Notes: generated by a model from the sequence alone, not told the origin. A DNA stretch of 64,000 nt from Spirosoma aerolatum (GCF_002056795.1 NZ_CP020104.1:3545001-3609000); one strand, 5' to 3'; positions 41,781 to 51,606 are shown, counted from the first letter of the stretch. A program made the numbers and translations.

Positions 41781-42707
41781 TTAGTGTAATTCTGTTAACC
41801 ACTGTTGAGCAAACATACGCGCTTCCATGACGGGGGCTTTACCAAGCCGATACAGGAATTTCCATTCGGCGGGTTTCCGCTGGTATACGGGATTGGCAAA
41901 TTCCTGCTTCCTACCCATGAGTATCAGTCGTGCTTCAAAATCAACGGTTTCCGTCAAGGTGATAAAATCCTGCAATCGTTTTTTCAGCAAAGGGCGAAAA
42001 TCAGCATGAGCGTCAAATTCGGCTTTTTGTCGACGTTGTTGTACCAGTTGATCTTTATCGATGTCGGGTGTGGCCGTCGATTGGTCGATGTTGGTCATAG
42101 CTTGCCGTTTCAGCAAGGCTAAATACTGCTTTTTGCAGTCAGCAGGGGGCAGGTTCAGTACTTTTTTCAGCTCAGCAATGTATTGCGCCTTACTGGTTCG
42201 CTCGTTGCCCGACAGCGAAGCTAATTCCTGCGTTTCCTGCGTCAACTGGCTCCGTATGGCCATCTGGATCATAGCGGGGTCCATACCGGCAAAGGCCTGA
42301 TCGAGCGTACCCAACTGGCTTTTCATTGCCGACCGATTGGCTTCATTATCCTGCCTGGTTTTAGCCATATGCTCGTCGGTATAGGTTTCATCGTACGGAT
42401 AATATGTCCGCAGGTCCTGTAGCCAAACGTCCTTAAAAGTCGCTGATTCTACATACGCTCGAACTACTTTTCCCAGTGCGCGTACCGTAGCCCCACGCGA
42501 CGATTCGGGAATCCGACGGGCCATCTGCCGCATAGAGTTGGTGGTGTTAAAAAAGAACCATTGCGGCTCTTTCAGATTGAGTAGTACATCCTGACGAAGC
42601 TTGCCAGTTTCGATGCTTAGTTCGGTCATAACATCGCTCATGCGGGCGGCAACGAGCCAGCAACTTAGGCAGCCTAGAATAAGAAGGGTGGTGTATTTTG
42701 TTTTCAT
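41781..42707 (-). CDS. Hypothetical secreted protein, 308 residues
   Basis: Not recognised. N-terminal signal peptide (TTLLILGCLSCWLVAARM; a Cys is present in the hydrophobic core but no clear lipobox). The rest is largely helical and charged (DQLVQQRRQKAEFDAHADFR, LLKKRLQDFITLTETVDFEA) and has no visible catalytic motif. LGTLDQAFAGMDPAMIQMAI suggests a long helical segment. Likely periplasmic. The gene is separate from the VOC gene upstream (about 90 bases). Confidence 0.7.
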   Translation of the reverse strand: MKTKYTTLLILGCLSCWLVAARMSDVMTELSIETGKLRQDVLLNLKEPQWFFFNTTNSMRQMARRIPESSRGATVRALGKVVRAYVESATFKDVWLQDLRTYYPYDETYTDEHMAKTRQDNEANRSAMKSQLGTLDQAFAGMDPAMIQMAIRSQLTQETQELASLSGNERTSKAQYIAELKKVLNLPPADCKKQYLALLKRQAMTNIDQSTATPDIDKDQLVQQRRQKAEFDAHADFRPLLKKRLQDFITLTETVDFEARLILMGRKQEFANPVYQRKPAEWKFLYRLGKAPVMEARMFAQQWLTELH

Positions 42708-42796
42708 AAGTGGTTAAAAAAGAGGAAGGTTTCGGAGTTTTCGGTTGCTTGTATAAAGGTGCGGATGGGGTGTTCGATACGAATCGCTAAAGGCTA

Positions 42797-43552
42797 TCAA
42801 CCCGCAAAAACGGACATAGAATGGATGGATCTGGCCTTCGAACGAATATACTCCGTACCCACAAACAGGGGTTTTCCAAGCGAAACAGGTAGCTGATTGA
42901 CGCCGTAGCAGTACAAGGTTTGGGCTGGACAACCCGGCTCGGCTTCAAACGTTACCTGGCAGTGATTCATGGCAGCCGGTGTATGGGTAAATGGCCAGGG
43001 ATGACCCACCTGAGCAACCGTTACTAACCCCGCGTCATTCCCCAGGAGCGCTAATTCGGGAGAAGGCGCAAACCGTCGGAAGGTTGGCAGACCGAAGCGT
43101 TGCATGAGTTGGCGGGTTGTGGTCGGTGTGCATTCGGTGGCAATACCAACCTCGCTGATTCCCTGAAATAGGTCATCGACCGTCAGGTTCGGATTAAACA
43201 GGGAGAGGTCGTTCCGGCTGATAAACTTTACCAGATTGCCGTTGTTGTCGTGAAAGAAACTGGCCCGCGCACGCCAGGTAGGTAATTCGATAATTTCCTG
43301 TCCGTTAGTTGTCAGATAGTTCAGCGGATAGCTATGCAGGCAGACCTCCAGCATACCCACCGGCACGTTGATGGCAAAGTGATAAGGCGCTACCGGCTCA
43401 TCGACGGCCCTGAAAGTCAGGCGAGTCCATCCTACCTGAACCGTGAGCGTTTCGGTCGATTCAGCAACGATTGGTAAGCCGAGCTGCCGGGTGTAAAAGG
43501 TTCGCGTTCCCGGCAGATCGACAGTATAGAGTTCAAAGGCTACGATTTTCAT
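42797..43552 (-). CDS. VOC family protein with two modules
   Basis: 251 residues of the glyoxalase/bleomycin-resistance/dioxygenase superfamily. The first module is clear (VAFELYTVDLPGTRTFYTRQLGLPIV, ASFFHDNNGNLVKFISR); a second follows (ISEVGIATECTPTTTRQLMQ, LVTVAQVGHPWPFT). The His/Glu metal ligands are not obvious at all positions, so the reaction is undetermined. It is followed 9 bases downstream from the lipocalin-like gene on the same strand, suggesting co-transcription. Confidence 0.85.
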   Translation of the reverse strand: MKIVAFELYTVDLPGTRTFYTRQLGLPIVAESTETLTVQVGWTRLTFRAVDEPVAPYHFAINVPVGMLEVCLHSYPLNYLTTNGQEIIELPTWRARASFFHDNNGNLVKFISRNDLSLFNPNLTVDDLFQGISEVGIATECTPTTTRQLMQRFGLPTFRRFAPSPELALLGNDAGLVTVAQVGHPWPFTHTPAAMNHCQVTFEAEPGCPAQTLYCYGVNQLPVSLGKPLFVGTEYIRSKARSIHSMSVFAG

Positions 43553-43561
43553 GAGAAAGGC

Positions 43562-44056
43562 TTACTGATTAACAGCCGACTTCAACGTCACTGTAGTGAT
43601 TGATTTCTGATTGTATTCAGTAGCTGTTTTCTCGATTGTCAACCCCGCGGCTGAGGCTTCCAGTACTTTCCATTCCGATACAGCACTGGTATCTTTATCG
43701 TTTATGATGCGGAGGGTAGCCGTTTTCTCGTTGTACGTCCAGTGGCTGGGTTTGGCAACTACAGGAAGCGACTCATTCGATGAGCAGGCCAGTGTACCCG
43801 TATGACCCGATACTTTACCTGTTGACTCGAAGGTCAGGGTGTTGTCTTTGTCGCAGGGGCGCAGAAACGACATCAGATCATTGTCAACGTTGCCATCACC
43901 ATCCAGATCGATAGCCGGACTAACCTGAAACGAGGTCATACTCAGATTTTTGCCGACGAAAGCCAGGCTTTTGCTGTGTGAAGGCTGTTTGTATGATGCG
44001 GCTGCCAGGATAAAGGTGGCAGCAGCGGCCAGGAAAAAAATAGTAAACGCTTTCAT
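43562..44056 (-). CDS. Secreted lipocalin-like protein
   Basis: 164 residues. Signal peptide MKAFTIFFLAAAATFILAAA. The mature part looks like the small lipocalin-like domains common in Bacteroidota: DLDGDGNVDNDLMSFLRPCDKDN, GHTGTLACSSNE, WTYNEKTATLRIINDKD, and a closing beta strand. Two Cys residues may form a disulfide. Its DLDGDGNVDNDL stretch resembles an EF-hand/dockerin-type calcium loop. The start at 44056 places the signal at the N-terminus. Function unknown. Confidence 0.65.
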   Translation of the reverse strand: MKAFTIFFLAAAATFILAAASYKQPSHSKSLAFVGKNLSMTSFQVSPAIDLDGDGNVDNDLMSFLRPCDKDNTLTFESTGKVSGHTGTLACSSNESLPVVAKPSHWTYNEKTATLRIINDKDTSAVSEWKVLEASAAGLTIEKTATEYNQKSITTVTLKSAVNQ

Positions 44057-44224
44057 TGTATTTGTTGTGTTTTGGTTGAAAAAAGAGTTTCCTGTTTGTT
44101 GTTCATTAAGCCTGATAGGCATGGTAAAGTTGGTGTTCGATTATGGCGTATACCACTAGCATGGTTGTCAACCGGAAGAAGACCCGGATGAACTGATGAG
44201 AAAAGCCAGTCAACCGTATACCGA

Positions 44225-45067
44225 TCAAGCTAATTCGAGGTTCGGCTGGAATGCTGGTGCATGGTCGGCCAAAAAATCGGCGTAGCTCCGGGGGGCACGC
44301 GCCAATACGTCGGTGCAGAAGGCAACATCATCCGTCGACACTTGCAGGCCCTCTTCCAGCATACATTGGTAGGTTTTTCGCCAATCCTCAACTAGCCAGG
44401 TGGCAAGCGATTGGTCTGTACCAGAATTGTTGGGGGAGGCTAATGGTTGGCTGCTGAACCGTTCGTCGGGCTGGGCTATCCGAACTGATTGGGGGCCAAC
44501 AAGCGGAATCGACAGTCCATTGAATTCGTCGGTAAGAATAGCTTTGACCGTCGCATCGGCCACGTCGCGTGCATCGACGCGATTCACACCCATACCATCG
44601 ATAACCTGTGGAGGAATCCCGTACGACGCGATCGATGAACCAATAATCAGGTCGTTTTGGTAGACAAGGGTAGGGCAGATCATTACGAACTCCATGCCTG
44701 TTTGCGTCAGCACGTTCTCGATAATGACCTTAGCTTTCAGATGCGGTATCCGGCGGACTTTGTACTGGCTTAAGTAGACCATTTTTCGTACACCAGCTCG
44801 TTTGGCTGCGGCAATTGCATACTGTCCCTGCGCTCCTTCGGTGGGGCAGCGCTGGTTAAGCAGGGCTACGGTGTCAATATCGTTAAAGGCTTTTGGCAGG
44901 GTGGCTGGTTGCTCCAGATGACCTACAACCGTTTCAACACCTTTCGGAAATAGGGTGGCTTGGTCGGGCGATGTGATCAATACCCGGACCGCTACGTTTT
45001 GCTGAACTAATTCGTCTACGACCAGACGACCAATCGTTCCGGTACCGCCAATGACTAAGGTTTTCAT
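44225..45067 (-). CDS. NmrA-like NAD(P)-binding protein
   Basis: 280 residues, atypical short-chain dehydrogenase fold. The dinucleotide loop is LVIGGTGTIGRLVVDEL. RVDARDVADATVKAILTDEF is the conserved block in the NmrA/HSCARG group. There is no Ser-Tyr-Lys catalytic triad at the usual place (VYLSQYKVRRIPHLKAKVI), so it may be a redox sensor or an isomerase-like enzyme rather than a classical dehydrogenase. Stands alone. Confidence 0.87.
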   Translation of the reverse strand: MKTLVIGGTGTIGRLVVDELVQQNVAVRVLITSPDQATLFPKGVETVVGHLEQPATLPKAFNDIDTVALLNQRCPTEGAQGQYAIAAAKRAGVRKMVYLSQYKVRRIPHLKAKVIIENVLTQTGMEFVMICPTLVYQNDLIIGSSIASYGIPPQVIDGMGVNRVDARDVADATVKAILTDEFNGLSIPLVGPQSVRIAQPDERFSSQPLASPNNSGTDQSLATWLVEDWRKTYQCMLEEGLQVSTDDVAFCTDVLARAPRSYADFLADHAPAFQPNLELA

Positions 45068-45432
45068 GATTCAGTATTGTTGTTTATGCGTAAAAAAGAG
45101 GTTTGCTGTTTCTGCTCAGGAAGGGTAACCACTTGCTGAATGATGGGTCAAAATTGGTTGAACCGATTCAACTGGACCAGGCCGAATCGGCTCAACCGGA
45201 AAAACGAGCCTATGAAATGAGGGATACGACCGGTAAAACAAACACGGGTATCGATCCGAAACCGTGGCTGTCCTGCGCTTTTTAAACCGGACAATTGCGG
45301 ACAAAACTGTACGATTACGGACATCAACTTTTAAAGGTAAGTGCCTTTTCAGGCCCAATAAGGCAAATTTTACTTCTGGCAGGAGATTTGTTTTGCAAAA
45401 TTACAACTAATCGTCTCAACCAATTTACGACC
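45068..45432. other. Upstream region of padR 1 with repeated GGACA words
   Basis: 365 bases without a convincing gene. CGGACA occurs three times between 45287 and 45330, on the same strand. A related cluster (GGACA and TGTCC) lies upstream of the second padR at 48481-48506. A 34-base block at 45378-45411 matches one at 48570-48603. Confidence 0.5.
45378..45411 (+). promoter_or_regulatory. Conserved block upstream of padR 1
   Basis: Compared without gaps to 48570-48603, 24 of 34 positions agree, in four blocks: GGCA, AGATTTGT, AAAAT and AACTAAT. It ends 22 bases before the padR start. The TTTG within AGATTTGT could be a -33 element; the block may be promoter plus PadR operator. Inference. Confidence 0.5.
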
Positions 45433-45771
45433 ATGCGAAGAGCCTTTTTAGGTGAGTTTGAAGAAATCGTCCTGTTGGTCGTAGCTGCCTGTCCCGCCGA
45501 AGCTTACGGCGTCACCATCTGGGAGGATCTTCAGCAGCAAACTGGCCGTTCGATCACCATGAGTGCAGTTCATGCCACCTTATACCGGCTGGAAGAAAAA
45601 GGGTTTTTATCCTCCACGATGGGGGGAGCTACTGCCGAACGAGGAGGGCGTCGGAAACGATTTTTTACCCTGACGGCCCTAGGCATTCGCGCGTTAAACG
45701 ATGTTCAGGAGGTTCGGAGCCGTCTCTGGCAGGCCATTCCTCCCGGAAAATTTCAACTGATTGGCGGGTAG
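45433..45771 (+). CDS. PadR family transcriptional regulator
   Basis: 112-residue winged-helix repressor. FLGEFEEIVLLVVAACPAEAYGVTI, SAVHATLYRLEEKGFLSS and GRRKRFFTLTALGIRAL are the PadR hallmark helices and wing. The start at 45433 (MRRAFLGEFEE) matches the paralogue at 48615. It is 3 bases from the ABC permease gene, so the pair is an operon, and the regulator probably controls its own expression and that of the permease. Confidence 0.95.
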   Translation: MRRAFLGEFEEIVLLVVAACPAEAYGVTIWEDLQQQTGRSITMSAVHATLYRLEEKGFLSSTMGGATAERGGRRKRFFTLTALGIRALNDVQEVRSRLWQAIPPGKFQLIGG

Positions 45772-45774
45772 GCT

Positions 45775-48429
45775 ATGAAAAAACAACCTATTCCACCACG
45801 CTGGGCCGACTGGCTTTTAGAAGTTTTTGTAGCTCCTCCTTTACGCGAAGACGTGCAGGGCGATCTGCACGAGGTATTTTACAAACGGACAGAACAGGAG
45901 GGCTTGTCGAAAGCTCGTCGGGCGTTTATCTGGGCGGTACTCCACTATATAAATCCCTATTTTTTCAAAGCTCGCCAACGTACCAATCAACAGTCTGATT
46001 ACCCATCACCCTCTTACCTGCATCCTGCTATGCTACGTAATTACCTGACCATCGCCCTGCGCACGCTGGCCCACAACAAAGCGTACTCCATTATCAACGT
46101 GATAGGCTTGAGCATCGGTCTGGCAGCTGCTATGCTGATTATTCTCTATACCAAAGACGAAGTCAGCTACGACCGTTTTCATGCCAACAACCCGAACCTG
46201 TATCGGATCACCAGCCGCGATATCACACCCGGCGACCAGAAACCGAGCTACAATACAAATACGGGTATTTTTCAGGGGCCTAAGTTTACGGCTGGCACAC
46301 CGGAAATCCGGTCGTTTGTTCGTTTTCAATCCGGCCAGAGTGATATCAGGCAGGGCAATGAAGTCAAGAGTCAGGAAATGTTTTCGACAGATCCCGAATT
46401 CTTTCAGTTGTTCAGTTTTCCGTTGTTGAGTGGCGATCCCAAGTCCGCGTTGTCGCGTCCGAAATCGGTGGTTATTTCGGAAGACATGGCCGAAAAGCAA
46501 TTCGGAACAACCGATGCCCTGGGTAAAATCATGTTCATCAAGACCGAAGAGCAGTTCGAACCGTATACCGTAACCGGGGTAGCGGTAAAATGCCCGCAGA
46601 ATTCGTCCATAAAATTCGACGTATTACTCCCAATAACTGTTTCGAAAGAAGACATTGCCCGAAGCGACAACTGGTTCAGTTTCTTTCTGAATACGTTTGT
46701 GCTGGTACGTCCTAACGCGAATATCAAGGCTGTCGAGGCTACCATGAATCGGATTTACCAGACCGATGCCAAAAACACGATTGTGGAAATGGCTAAAAAA
46801 TTTGGGATAAAAAGTAAGACGATCTATTCGCTCCAGCCGCTTACAGACATGCACTTAAGTACCGATCTGCCGGTCAACAATGGGCTGGTCGATGAAAGCA
46901 GACCTACGTTTTCATACATTCTGTCGGGTATAGCCTTGTTCGTGCTGTTGATTGCCTGCATCAATTTTGTGAATCTGACGGTAGCCCGTTCGCTGAAACG
47001 GGCCAAAGAGATCGGCGTCCGAAAAGTAGTAGGAGGGGGGCGAAACCAACTTATTATTCAGTTTCTGGGCGAATCATTCCTGCTCTGTTTTGTCGCTTTT
47101 GTGCTTGCCATTGTGTTGTTGCTGCTTGTGTTACCTACGTTCAACCAACTTGCCAACAAAGCTCTTTCGTTCGCTTACCTGCTCGATGTAAAACTGATTG
47201 CCGGATATATTGGGCTCTTTCTCGTAACGGGTTTATTGGCAGGGTTTTACCCAGCGATTGTCCTGTCAGGGTTTAGCCCGGTTCAGAGCCTGTATAGCCG
47301 ATTTCGGTTCACGGGCCGGAATTACCTGCAAAGGGGGCTGATTGTGTTACAGTTTTCGCTGGCTTCGTTTCTCATTGTAGCCACATTGACTATCAACTCC
47401 CAGTTTAACTACCTGACGACCAAAAGCCTGGGTTATGACGATCGGAACCTGGTGGCAGTAAACAAATCGAGCCTGAAACATAGCGAAGCGCGTTTGCTCA
47501 AAAGTGAACTGATGAAGTTTCCAACCATTGTCGATGTAGCGCCCAAGAATCGGGGTTTCTGGGGTACGGTGGCTAAAGTCAATGGCGAGAAGCAGCTTTC
47601 CTTTGCCTATGAAACCGTCGATGAAATGTACCTGCCCCTGCTTAAGATTCCGATTCAGGCTGGTCGTAACTTTTCGCCCGATTTTCCGAGCGATTCGACA
47701 CAGTCAGTACTAGTCAATGAAAGTTTTGTGAAAGAAGCAGGCTGGAAAAATCCGATTGGTCAGGAGGTGAATTTCTTTGCCTACGAGACCCCGGAACGCT
47801 ACAAGGTGATTGGTGTTGTGAAAGACTATCACTATGCAGCCCTGAATCAGAAAATTCGGCCGCAGTTGTTTACGATGAAACCGAAAAACGATTTCGGAAA
47901 AGTATTTGTCAAAATAAAACCGAATACCGAAACCGAAAGCCTCCGGGCTATCGAACAGACGTTTAAAAAACTGTTTCCGATCAACCCATATTCCTATAGT
48001 TTTCTGGATCAGGACAACCTGAAAAAATACGAATCGGAGGCTAAATGGCGACAGATTATGCTTTTCGGGGCCATCCTGACGATCTTTATTTCCTGCATTG
48101 GGCTATTGGGGCTGGCGACACTGGCTGCCGAACGACGCACGAAAGAGATTGGTATTCGCAAGGTACTGGGTGCATCGGTAAGCAGTATTGTTCAACTGTT
48201 ATCGTCCGATTTTATACGACTGGTGGGTTTCTCCTTTGTGCTGGCCTTTCCGGCGGCCTATTATGCCATTGACAAGTGGCTGGAAAACTATCCCTATCGT
48301 ATCGAAATCAGTGCCTGGACATTTGCACTGGCGGCCCTCCTGGCTATTTTGATCGCTTTCTTCACGGTCAGTTTCCAATCCATTCGAGCAGCCATGTCGA
48401 ACCCAGCGAAAAGCTTACGATCGGAATAG
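45775..48429 (+). CDS. FtsX/MacB-type ABC transporter permease, long form (1)
   Basis: 884 residues. Begins with a soluble prefix domain (DVQGDLHEVFYKRTEQEG) seen only in permeases next to padR genes, then TM1 (IINVIGLSIGLAAAMLIILY), a MacB periplasmic domain (about 125-370), three TM segments (SYILSGIALFVLLIACINFVNLTVA, KRAKEIGVRKVVGGGRNQL), a second periplasmic domain and the C-terminal FtsX unit (LATLAAERRTKEIGIRKVLGAS). Ends SNPAKSLRSE. No ATPase is encoded nearby, so one must act in trans. Possible role: antimicrobial-peptide or lipoprotein export stress. Substrate unknown. Confidence 0.93.
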   Translation: MKKQPIPPRWADWLLEVFVAPPLREDVQGDLHEVFYKRTEQEGLSKARRAFIWAVLHYINPYFFKARQRTNQQSDYPSPSYLHPAMLRNYLTIALRTLAHNKAYSIINVIGLSIGLAAAMLIILYTKDEVSYDRFHANNPNLYRITSRDITPGDQKPSYNTNTGIFQGPKFTAGTPEIRSFVRFQSGQSDIRQGNEVKSQEMFSTDPEFFQLFSFPLLSGDPKSALSRPKSVVISEDMAEKQFGTTDALGKIMFIKTEEQFEPYTVTGVAVKCPQNSSIKFDVLLPITVSKEDIARSDNWFSFFLNTFVLVRPNANIKAVEATMNRIYQTDAKNTIVEMAKKFGIKSKTIYSLQPLTDMHLSTDLPVNNGLVDESRPTFSYILSGIALFVLLIACINFVNLTVARSLKRAKEIGVRKVVGGGRNQLIIQFLGESFLLCFVAFVLAIVLLLLVLPTFNQLANKALSFAYLLDVKLIAGYIGLFLVTGLLAGFYPAIVLSGFSPVQSLYSRFRFTGRNYLQRGLIVLQFSLASFLIVATLTINSQFNYLTTKSLGYDDRNLVAVNKSSLKHSEARLLKSELMKFPTIVDVAPKNRGFWGTVAKVNGEKQLSFAYETVDEMYLPLLKIPIQAGRNFSPDFPSDSTQSVLVNESFVKEAGWKNPIGQEVNFFAYETPERYKVIGVVKDYHYAALNQKIRPQLFTMKPKNDFGKVFVKIKPNTETESLRAIEQTFKKLFPINPYSYSFLDQDNLKKYESEAKWRQIMLFGAILTIFISCIGLLGLATLAAERRTKEIGIRKVLGASVSSIVQLLSSDFIRLVGFSFVLAFPAAYYAIDKWLENYPYRIEISAWTFALAALLAILIAFFTVSFQSIRAAMSNPAKSLRSE

Positions 48430-48527
48430 AATCTAGTTGATAAGCGAGAATTTACAATCGGGTTCATGCGTCCGATGAGGGACACTAATTGTCCGTTAAT
48501 GGACAAAGAGTAAACCAGATTTTCGTG

Positions 48528-48561
48528 AAAAAGGCTATTTCTGAATAGGAATGGCCTTTTT
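48528..48561 (+). terminator. Terminator between permease 1 and padR 2
   Basis: AAAAAGGC (48528-48535) pairs with GCCTTTTT (48554-48561), followed by further T. A smaller TTGTCC/GGACAA hairpin lies at 48489-48506. Confidence 0.65.
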
Positions 48562-48569
48562 TGTTAGTT

Positions 48570-48603
48570 GGCAACAGATTTGTACGATAAAATATAAACT
48601 AAT
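48570..48603 (+). promoter_or_regulatory. Conserved block upstream of padR 2
   Basis: Counterpart of 45378-45411 (24 of 34 identical). Ends 12 bases before the start codon. Likely shared promoter/operator of the two padR operons. Confidence 0.5.
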
Positions 48604-48614
48604 AACCTAAGCCG

Positions 48615-48953
48615 ATGCGTCGAACCTATCTGGGTGAATTTGAAGAAATCGTCTTGTTAATGGTAGCTATCCTGGATGGAGAAGGGTATGGGGTTACGGT
48701 CAGTCAGGCACTGGAAGAGCATACCGGCCGGATTGTTACGTTTGGTACGGTTCATAACACCCTGATCCGACTCGAAGAAAAGGGGTTTGTGTCATCATAC
48801 CTGGGAGGGGCCACTACCGAACGGGGGGGACGACGCAAGCGCTTGTTTCGGGTTACGGCTCTAGGCAGTCGGGCGCTTCAGGAAATCCAGCAGCTCCGTC
48901 AGGAACTGTGGCAGATGGTACCGCCAAACACCCTTCGACTCGGTGGTGTATGA
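48615..48953 (+). CDS. PadR family transcriptional regulator (2)
   Basis: 112-residue paralogue of the regulator at 45433, with the same length and layout (YLGEFEEIVLLMVAILDGEGYGV, GTVHNTLIRLEEKGFVSSYLG, GRRKRLFRVTALGSRALQEI). Its stop overlaps the start of permease 2 (ATGA at 48950-48953), showing translational coupling. The preceding terminator makes this a separate transcription unit from permease 1. Confidence 0.95.
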   Translation: MRRTYLGEFEEIVLLMVAILDGEGYGVTVSQALEEHTGRIVTFGTVHNTLIRLEEKGFVSSYLGGATTERGGRRKRLFRVTALGSRALQEIQQLRQELWQMVPPNTLRLGGV

Positions 48954-51601
48954 AGAGGGCTACCCAACCACCGAACGATGGGCCGCCCCGCTTTGCCCAT
49001 TGGCTGTTGACCCGGCTACACCCAGAAAACACACTCGAAGAAGTCGAGGGTGACCTGGACGAACTATACGAGTACTGGTACCATCGGGCGGGGCGAACGC
49101 AGGCCACCTTGCGGTACGTGCTCAACGTGCTATCGGTACTGCCGCCATTCGTGCTTCGAAGAAAACAAGTTAAACAACAATACGAACACCCTTCTAGCAT
49201 TCATCCTGTTATGATTCGTAATTATCTAAAAATTGCCTTTCGAAATCTACAACGCAACAAAGGATACACGCTGATCAATGTGGCGGGGCTAGCCTTAAGT
49301 ATGACCTGTGGGATTCTCATTTTTACATTGGTCAGCCATCATCTGAGTTATGATAACTTTCACGCGAATGCCGATCGCATTTATCGGATCGTGACGGAGA
49401 TGCATCGGGATAATATCGGCTATAATCACAGTGTACCCTCACCGCTGGGTAAGCATTTTCGAAATGATTACACCTTTGGTGAAAAGGTAGCCCGGATTAT
49501 CAGTGTCGACGACCAACTGATTACCCTGAGAAATGGAACCGACTTTAAAAAGATAAAAGAGGAAGAAGGGGTTGCCTTCACGGAGCCGGAGTTTTTTGAC
49601 ATGTTCAATTTCCCGTTGCTCGAAGGCGATAAAAAAACGGCGTTGCTGGAGCCAAATACCGCCATTATGACCGAACGCATGGCCAAAAAGTATTTTGGCG
49701 ATGAAAACCCGATCGGTAAGACCTTCTGGCTCAACAACCGGATCGTATTCAGGGTCACAGGAATCCTGAAGGATTTTCCCGCTAACACCGACCGAAAAAA
49801 CGAAATCTTTGTGTCGTACCCCACATTGAAAGCCTATGATTCTTGGCTGGCCAATGACATTGATGGTTGGGGCGGTATTCGCGATGGGGTCGAATGTTAT
49901 ATACAGTTACGGCCCGGTATTTCGGTAGCCCAGGTAGAAGGGGTGATGCCTGCCTATGTCAAAAAGTATCGGCCCACCAGCAAAAACGTCCATCACTATA
50001 AATTGCAACCGCTGGCGGATGTTCATTTCAATGCCCAATATGGGGGTGTAATGGAAAAAAAGAACCTGTGGGTTCTGGCAATTATAGGCTTGTTTTTACT
50101 GGGTACGGCTTGTGTAAACTTCATCAACCTGGCTACGGCACAGGCGCTCAGACGATCCAAAGAAGTAGGCGTTCGTAAAGTGCTGGGTGGACTGAAAGGC
50201 CAGCTTTTCTGGCAGTTTATTTCCGAAACGGGTCTAATTACTTCGATCGGTGTTATCGTTGCCCTGGGCATGGCTGTTCTGATGTTGCCCGTGGTCAATG
50301 CGTTTTTCCACTCGCAAATGACGCTCAATCTGTTTCAGAATAGCCGATTCGTGCTTTTTATTGTCGCGCTTGGCGTGGCCATTACCTTTTTTGCCGGTTC
50401 ATATCCCGGACTTATTCTGGCCGGTTTCAAACCAGTTGTGGCCTTGAAAGGCAAGCTTTCTCAGCAGCATATTGGTGGTTTTAATACCCGTCGGACATTA
50501 ATCATCGCTCAGTTTGCCATTTCGCAGGTACTCATTATCGGTATGTTGGTCATTATGTACCAGATGCAATATGCCAAACAAGCCGATTTAGGATTCGATA
50601 AGGCTGCAATTGTTATGGTGCCGATGGGAGATGATTCGACCCATACCAAGATGAACGCGCTACGAAATGAGTTACTACGCATCAAGGGGGTCGAGAAAGT
50701 ATCGGTTTGTTATGCCGCTCCAGCATCCACCAGTAGCTGGGGCAACTTCGTGAAAGTGAATAATGAGGAAACCAATTTCAGAACGAGTATCAAATCGGCC
50801 GATGATCAGTATTTGTCCACGTTTGGACTGGAATTGGCAGCCGGCAAAAACCTATTTCCGGCCGACAGTGCCCGAGAGTTTCTGGTCAATGAAGCCTTCC
50901 TGCGAAAGCTCAATATCAAATCGCCCGAAGCCGCTATTGGTCAACTCATTTCGGCCAACGGGGGCACTATGGTAGCACCCATTGTGGGCGTAGTTAAAGA
51001 TTTTCATGATGCTTCATTCCATCAGGAAATAAGCCCGATCATCATCACTACGAATAAAGGTTATTATTCCGATTATGCTATAAAATTGAATACCGCACAG
51101 GTTAAAACGACGATGGCTGCTATTGAAAAAGCTTGGCTGGAGCAGCACCCCGATCAATTATTTGCCTATCAGTTCGTCGATGAAAGCATCGCGCAGTTTT
51201 ATGAAACAGAAGATCGAATCCTGCAACTGGTCGAGTTCTTTTCATTGATTGCCATTTTTATTGGTTGCCTGGGTTTGTATGGGTTAATGTCGTTCATGGC
51301 TGCTCAAAAAACGAAGGAGATCGGCATCCGTAAAGTGCTGGGAAGTAGTGTGTCTCAGATTCTATGGATTTTCGGTAAAGAGTTTTCCCGACTGATCGGT
51401 TTTGCTTTTCTGATTGCTGCTCCCATTGCGTGGTGGGCCATGACCAACTGGCTTCAGGGGTTTCAGTTTCATGTTCAGATGGAAGCCTGGATTTTTATAG
51501 TAGCGATTGGTGGTACGCTGTTGATTGCCACATTAACGATTGCCTATCAGGCTACCAGAGCTGCTTTGGTAAACCCCGTGAAATCATTACGATCTGAATA
51601 A
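48950..51601 (+). CDS. FtsX/MacB-type ABC transporter permease, long form (2)
   Basis: 883 residues. The prefix domain differs from that of permease 1 but matches permease 3 closely (FAHWLLTRLHPENTLEEVEG, DLDELYEYWYHRAGRTQATL). TM1 and two MacB/FtsX units follow (MIRNYLKIAFRNLQRNKGY, RRSKEVGVRKVLGGLKGQL, QKTKEIGIRKVLGSSVSQI), and it ends VNPVKSLRSE. The start at 48950 is favoured by the ATGA overlap with padR 2. No Walker motifs. Likely forms a complex with an ATPase from elsewhere, possibly as a heterodimer with permease 3. Confidence 0.93.
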   Translation: MKRATQPPNDGPPRFAHWLLTRLHPENTLEEVEGDLDELYEYWYHRAGRTQATLRYVLNVLSVLPPFVLRRKQVKQQYEHPSSIHPVMIRNYLKIAFRNLQRNKGYTLINVAGLALSMTCGILIFTLVSHHLSYDNFHANADRIYRIVTEMHRDNIGYNHSVPSPLGKHFRNDYTFGEKVARIISVDDQLITLRNGTDFKKIKEEEGVAFTEPEFFDMFNFPLLEGDKKTALLEPNTAIMTERMAKKYFGDENPIGKTFWLNNRIVFRVTGILKDFPANTDRKNEIFVSYPTLKAYDSWLANDIDGWGGIRDGVECYIQLRPGISVAQVEGVMPAYVKKYRPTSKNVHHYKLQPLADVHFNAQYGGVMEKKNLWVLAIIGLFLLGTACVNFINLATAQALRRSKEVGVRKVLGGLKGQLFWQFISETGLITSIGVIVALGMAVLMLPVVNAFFHSQMTLNLFQNSRFVLFIVALGVAITFFAGSYPGLILAGFKPVVALKGKLSQQHIGGFNTRRTLIIAQFAISQVLIIGMLVIMYQMQYAKQADLGFDKAAIVMVPMGDDSTHTKMNALRNELLRIKGVEKVSVCYAAPASTSSWGNFVKVNNEETNFRTSIKSADDQYLSTFGLELAAGKNLFPADSAREFLVNEAFLRKLNIKSPEAAIGQLISANGGTMVAPIVGVVKDFHDASFHQEISPIIITTNKGYYSDYAIKLNTAQVKTTMAAIEKAWLEQHPDQLFAYQFVDESIAQFYETEDRILQLVEFFSLIAIFIGCLGLYGLMSFMAAQKTKEIGIRKVLGSSVSQILWIFGKEFSRLIGFAFLIAAPIAWWAMTNWLQGFQFHVQMEAWIFIVAIGGTLLIATLTIAYQATRAALVNPVKSLRSE

Positions 51602-51606
51602 TCCTT

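Noticed and set aside
45103..45285. 60-codon plus-strand frame before padR 1
   Set aside because: No domain, poor composition, and it covers a spacer with repeated regulatory-like words.
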